Positions 63,056-64,000 of a stretch of 64,000 nt of DNA are shown here, one piece after another (within the stretch, counting starts at the first letter, position 1; each line of letters opens with the position of its first letter). The notes under the pieces are model-generated. The model saw only the letters and a program-made list of their open reading frames with translations. It was not told where the DNA came from and made no database searches. The DNA comes from RPQJ01 sp963698735. Its GTDB lineage: Bacteria; Pseudomonadota; Gammaproteobacteria; Steroidobacterales; Steroidobacteraceae. The stretch lies in NCBI GenBank assembly GCA_963698735.1, contig CAVOSA010000030.1, positions 1-64,000 on the forward strand, given 5' to 3'. Both the position numbers and the translations under genes were made by a program.

Positions 63056-63733
63056 TTACGGGCCCGTTCGCAACGCTTTGCCCAGCTGGCGCAGCAGCCA
63101 CGTGCTGACTGCAAAGACGGCCGGCAACAGCAGAACAAACACCGCGAATGCCACGGGCGCTGCAATCAGCAACGGCGCCGCGGTGTCGTGATTGTCGTAG
63201 CTTGCGAAAATGCGATTGAAGGCTGCGCCCGCGGCCTGCCAGGCGAGCAGTATGGCGATCGTCGCTGCGGCGACGAGCTGAACGACCGGCCGGCCTGTAT
63301 TGCGGGTCGAATCACCGGCGGTGCGATTCCTGTGGTGCCGGCGGAACGCCCAGGCGGCAACGCCGATGACCAGCGCTGCACCCACGAGCATCAATGCCGG
63401 CAGCAGCCAACGTTCGACCCGTCCCCACCTCGCCAGGTCGTCACGGGGGGTCGAAGGGGGTCTCGTCGCAGGATTGCCCGCGGGCGAAAGGGCCGGTTCC
63501 CGCGTGACTTGCGCAGCGTTGGCGTCGCAGTTCTCGAGGCCCGGGGGACGGATCGTCTTCGCCGTGGACGGGCACGGTCCGTCGACCACGAATTCAACGC
63601 CGGCGGTCTCGCACAGTGCCGCGTTCCGGTTCCGGCAGTCCTGCTCGGCGGTCGGCACGTCCGCGCGGCTGACGGTGAGTGTCAGCAGCAGCACGGAGGC
63701 AGCGATCAGTCGGGTTCTCGCTATGGAATGCAT
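63056..63733 (-). CDS. Exported membrane protein of unknown function
   Basis: From ATG 63733 the protein has 225 residues: signal peptide (residues 1-24), a Cys-containing extracytoplasmic part (EQDCRNRNAALCETAGVEFV; four Cys), a Pro/Arg linker and about three TM helices (about residues 112-132, 153-173 and 186-210). No family is recognised. The four Cys could form two disulfides. Confidence 0.65.
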   Translation of the reverse strand: MHSIARTRLIAASVLLLTLTVSRADVPTAEQDCRNRNAALCETAGVEFVVDGPCPSTAKTIRPPGLENCDANAAQVTREPALSPAGNPATRPPSTPRDDLARWGRVERWLLPALMLVGAALVIGVAAWAFRRHHRNRTAGDSTRNTGRPVVQLVAAATIAILLAWQAAGAAFNRIFASYDNHDTAAPLLIAAPVAFAVFVLLLPAVFAVSTWLLRQLGKALRTGP

Positions 63734-63951
63734 CGGGCCGTCCGGGAATCGTCGTTCGACTAGACCATGCGGCGGTTGCGTGGTCAATGAAGCGAATCAC
63801 ATCCCGGGAATTGAAGCCGGTGAGATTCGGCCAGCATGAAGAGCGATCACCAGAATGCGCGCCGCGCGCGTTCGCACTGCGCTCCGGATCACGCGCACAA
63901 TGCCGTGGACGGTGTGCGAAGCAGGTTCCTTCACGATCCGGGGTGATCACG

Positions 63952-64000
63952 ATGCGAGTTCTCATCACGGGCGGCACGGGTTTCGTCGGCCAGGCACTTT
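63952..64000 (+). CDS. NAD-dependent epimerase/SDR-like protein, N-terminal fragment
   Basis: The gene runs off the right end. The first 16 residues, MRVLITGGTGFVGQAL, are the dinucleotide-binding loop of extended SDRs such as the TIGR01777 group. Nothing more can be said. Confidence 0.75.
   Translation, partial: MRVLITGGTGFVGQAL

Noticed and set aside
1..64000. CRISPR array, rRNA or tRNA genes
   Set aside because: No regularly spaced direct repeats and no RNA-gene hallmarks were noticed.

Overview
The window is about 64 kb of GC-rich chromosome from a bacterium that is most likely a gammaproteobacterium. It has a Mla/Pqi-type MCE transporter, an RND/TolC pump, FadE-type acyl-CoA dehydrogenase, GspA/GspB, a YebC-family protein, a double-CDGSH protein and Dps. 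The gene mix and families resemble soil or freshwater lineages around Steroidobacterales, Nevskiales or Xanthomonadales. That placement is inference, because no rRNA or marker alignment is available. I saw no rRNA, tRNA or CRISPR array.

Left part, 1-14.2 kb. It holds the end of an EAL protein, a MerR regulator with a cobalamin-binding domain, a four-gene MCE lipid-transport operon (permease with STAS domain, ATPase, MCE protein, lipoprotein), a KefB/C-like cation:proton antiporter and Dps. It ends with a TetR-TolC-adaptor-RND pump operon that carries a perfect operator palindrome upstream and very long hairpins downstream.

Accessory block, 14.2-24 kb. GC looks lower and most genes are small and of unknown function. 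Six minus-strand genes each have the same short repeat core (CGACCCNNNNCGG) 11-20 nt after the stop codon. A second shared motif (CTGGCCGAT on the plus strand) lies upstream of several starts. The block also has a RelE/HigB-like toxin-antitoxin pair with an apparently leaderless promoter, a minimal tyrosine recombinase, a decayed second recombinase, a TraD-like coupling-protein remnant and an inverted-repeat element. It looks like a decayed integrative element plus a cassette-like gene array. The array repeats are the most interesting feature of the window.

Core and metabolic part, 24-51 kb. Genes here are mdh, fadE, a frameshifted pcaD, dinB, a frameshifted diheme cytochrome c, gspA-gspB, a one-chain FakA-DegV fusion followed by a cystathionine gamma-synthase-like enzyme, rhodanese, lipocalin, RidA-GNAT, a LysR regulator, an EEP-family nuclease/phosphatase and a PHB-depolymerase-like lipoprotein. 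A receiver-like/TonB fusion, a beta-CASP nuclease and a REC-PAS-GAF-HD-GYP sensor (also frameshifted) complete this part.

Right part, 51-64 kb. It has many small exported or membrane proteins: a DUF4136-type lipoprotein, a YdcZ-like protein, a polymer-forming-type lipoprotein, a methyltransferase with a heme protein, a glutathione peroxidase, three tiny membrane proteins in a row, fasciclin and PAS proteins. SDR-type proteins, CDGSH and a decayed patch with PIN-domain and unknown remnants follow. Three genes carry what looks like one extra base each; a sequencing or assembly error should be excluded before calling them true pseudogenes.
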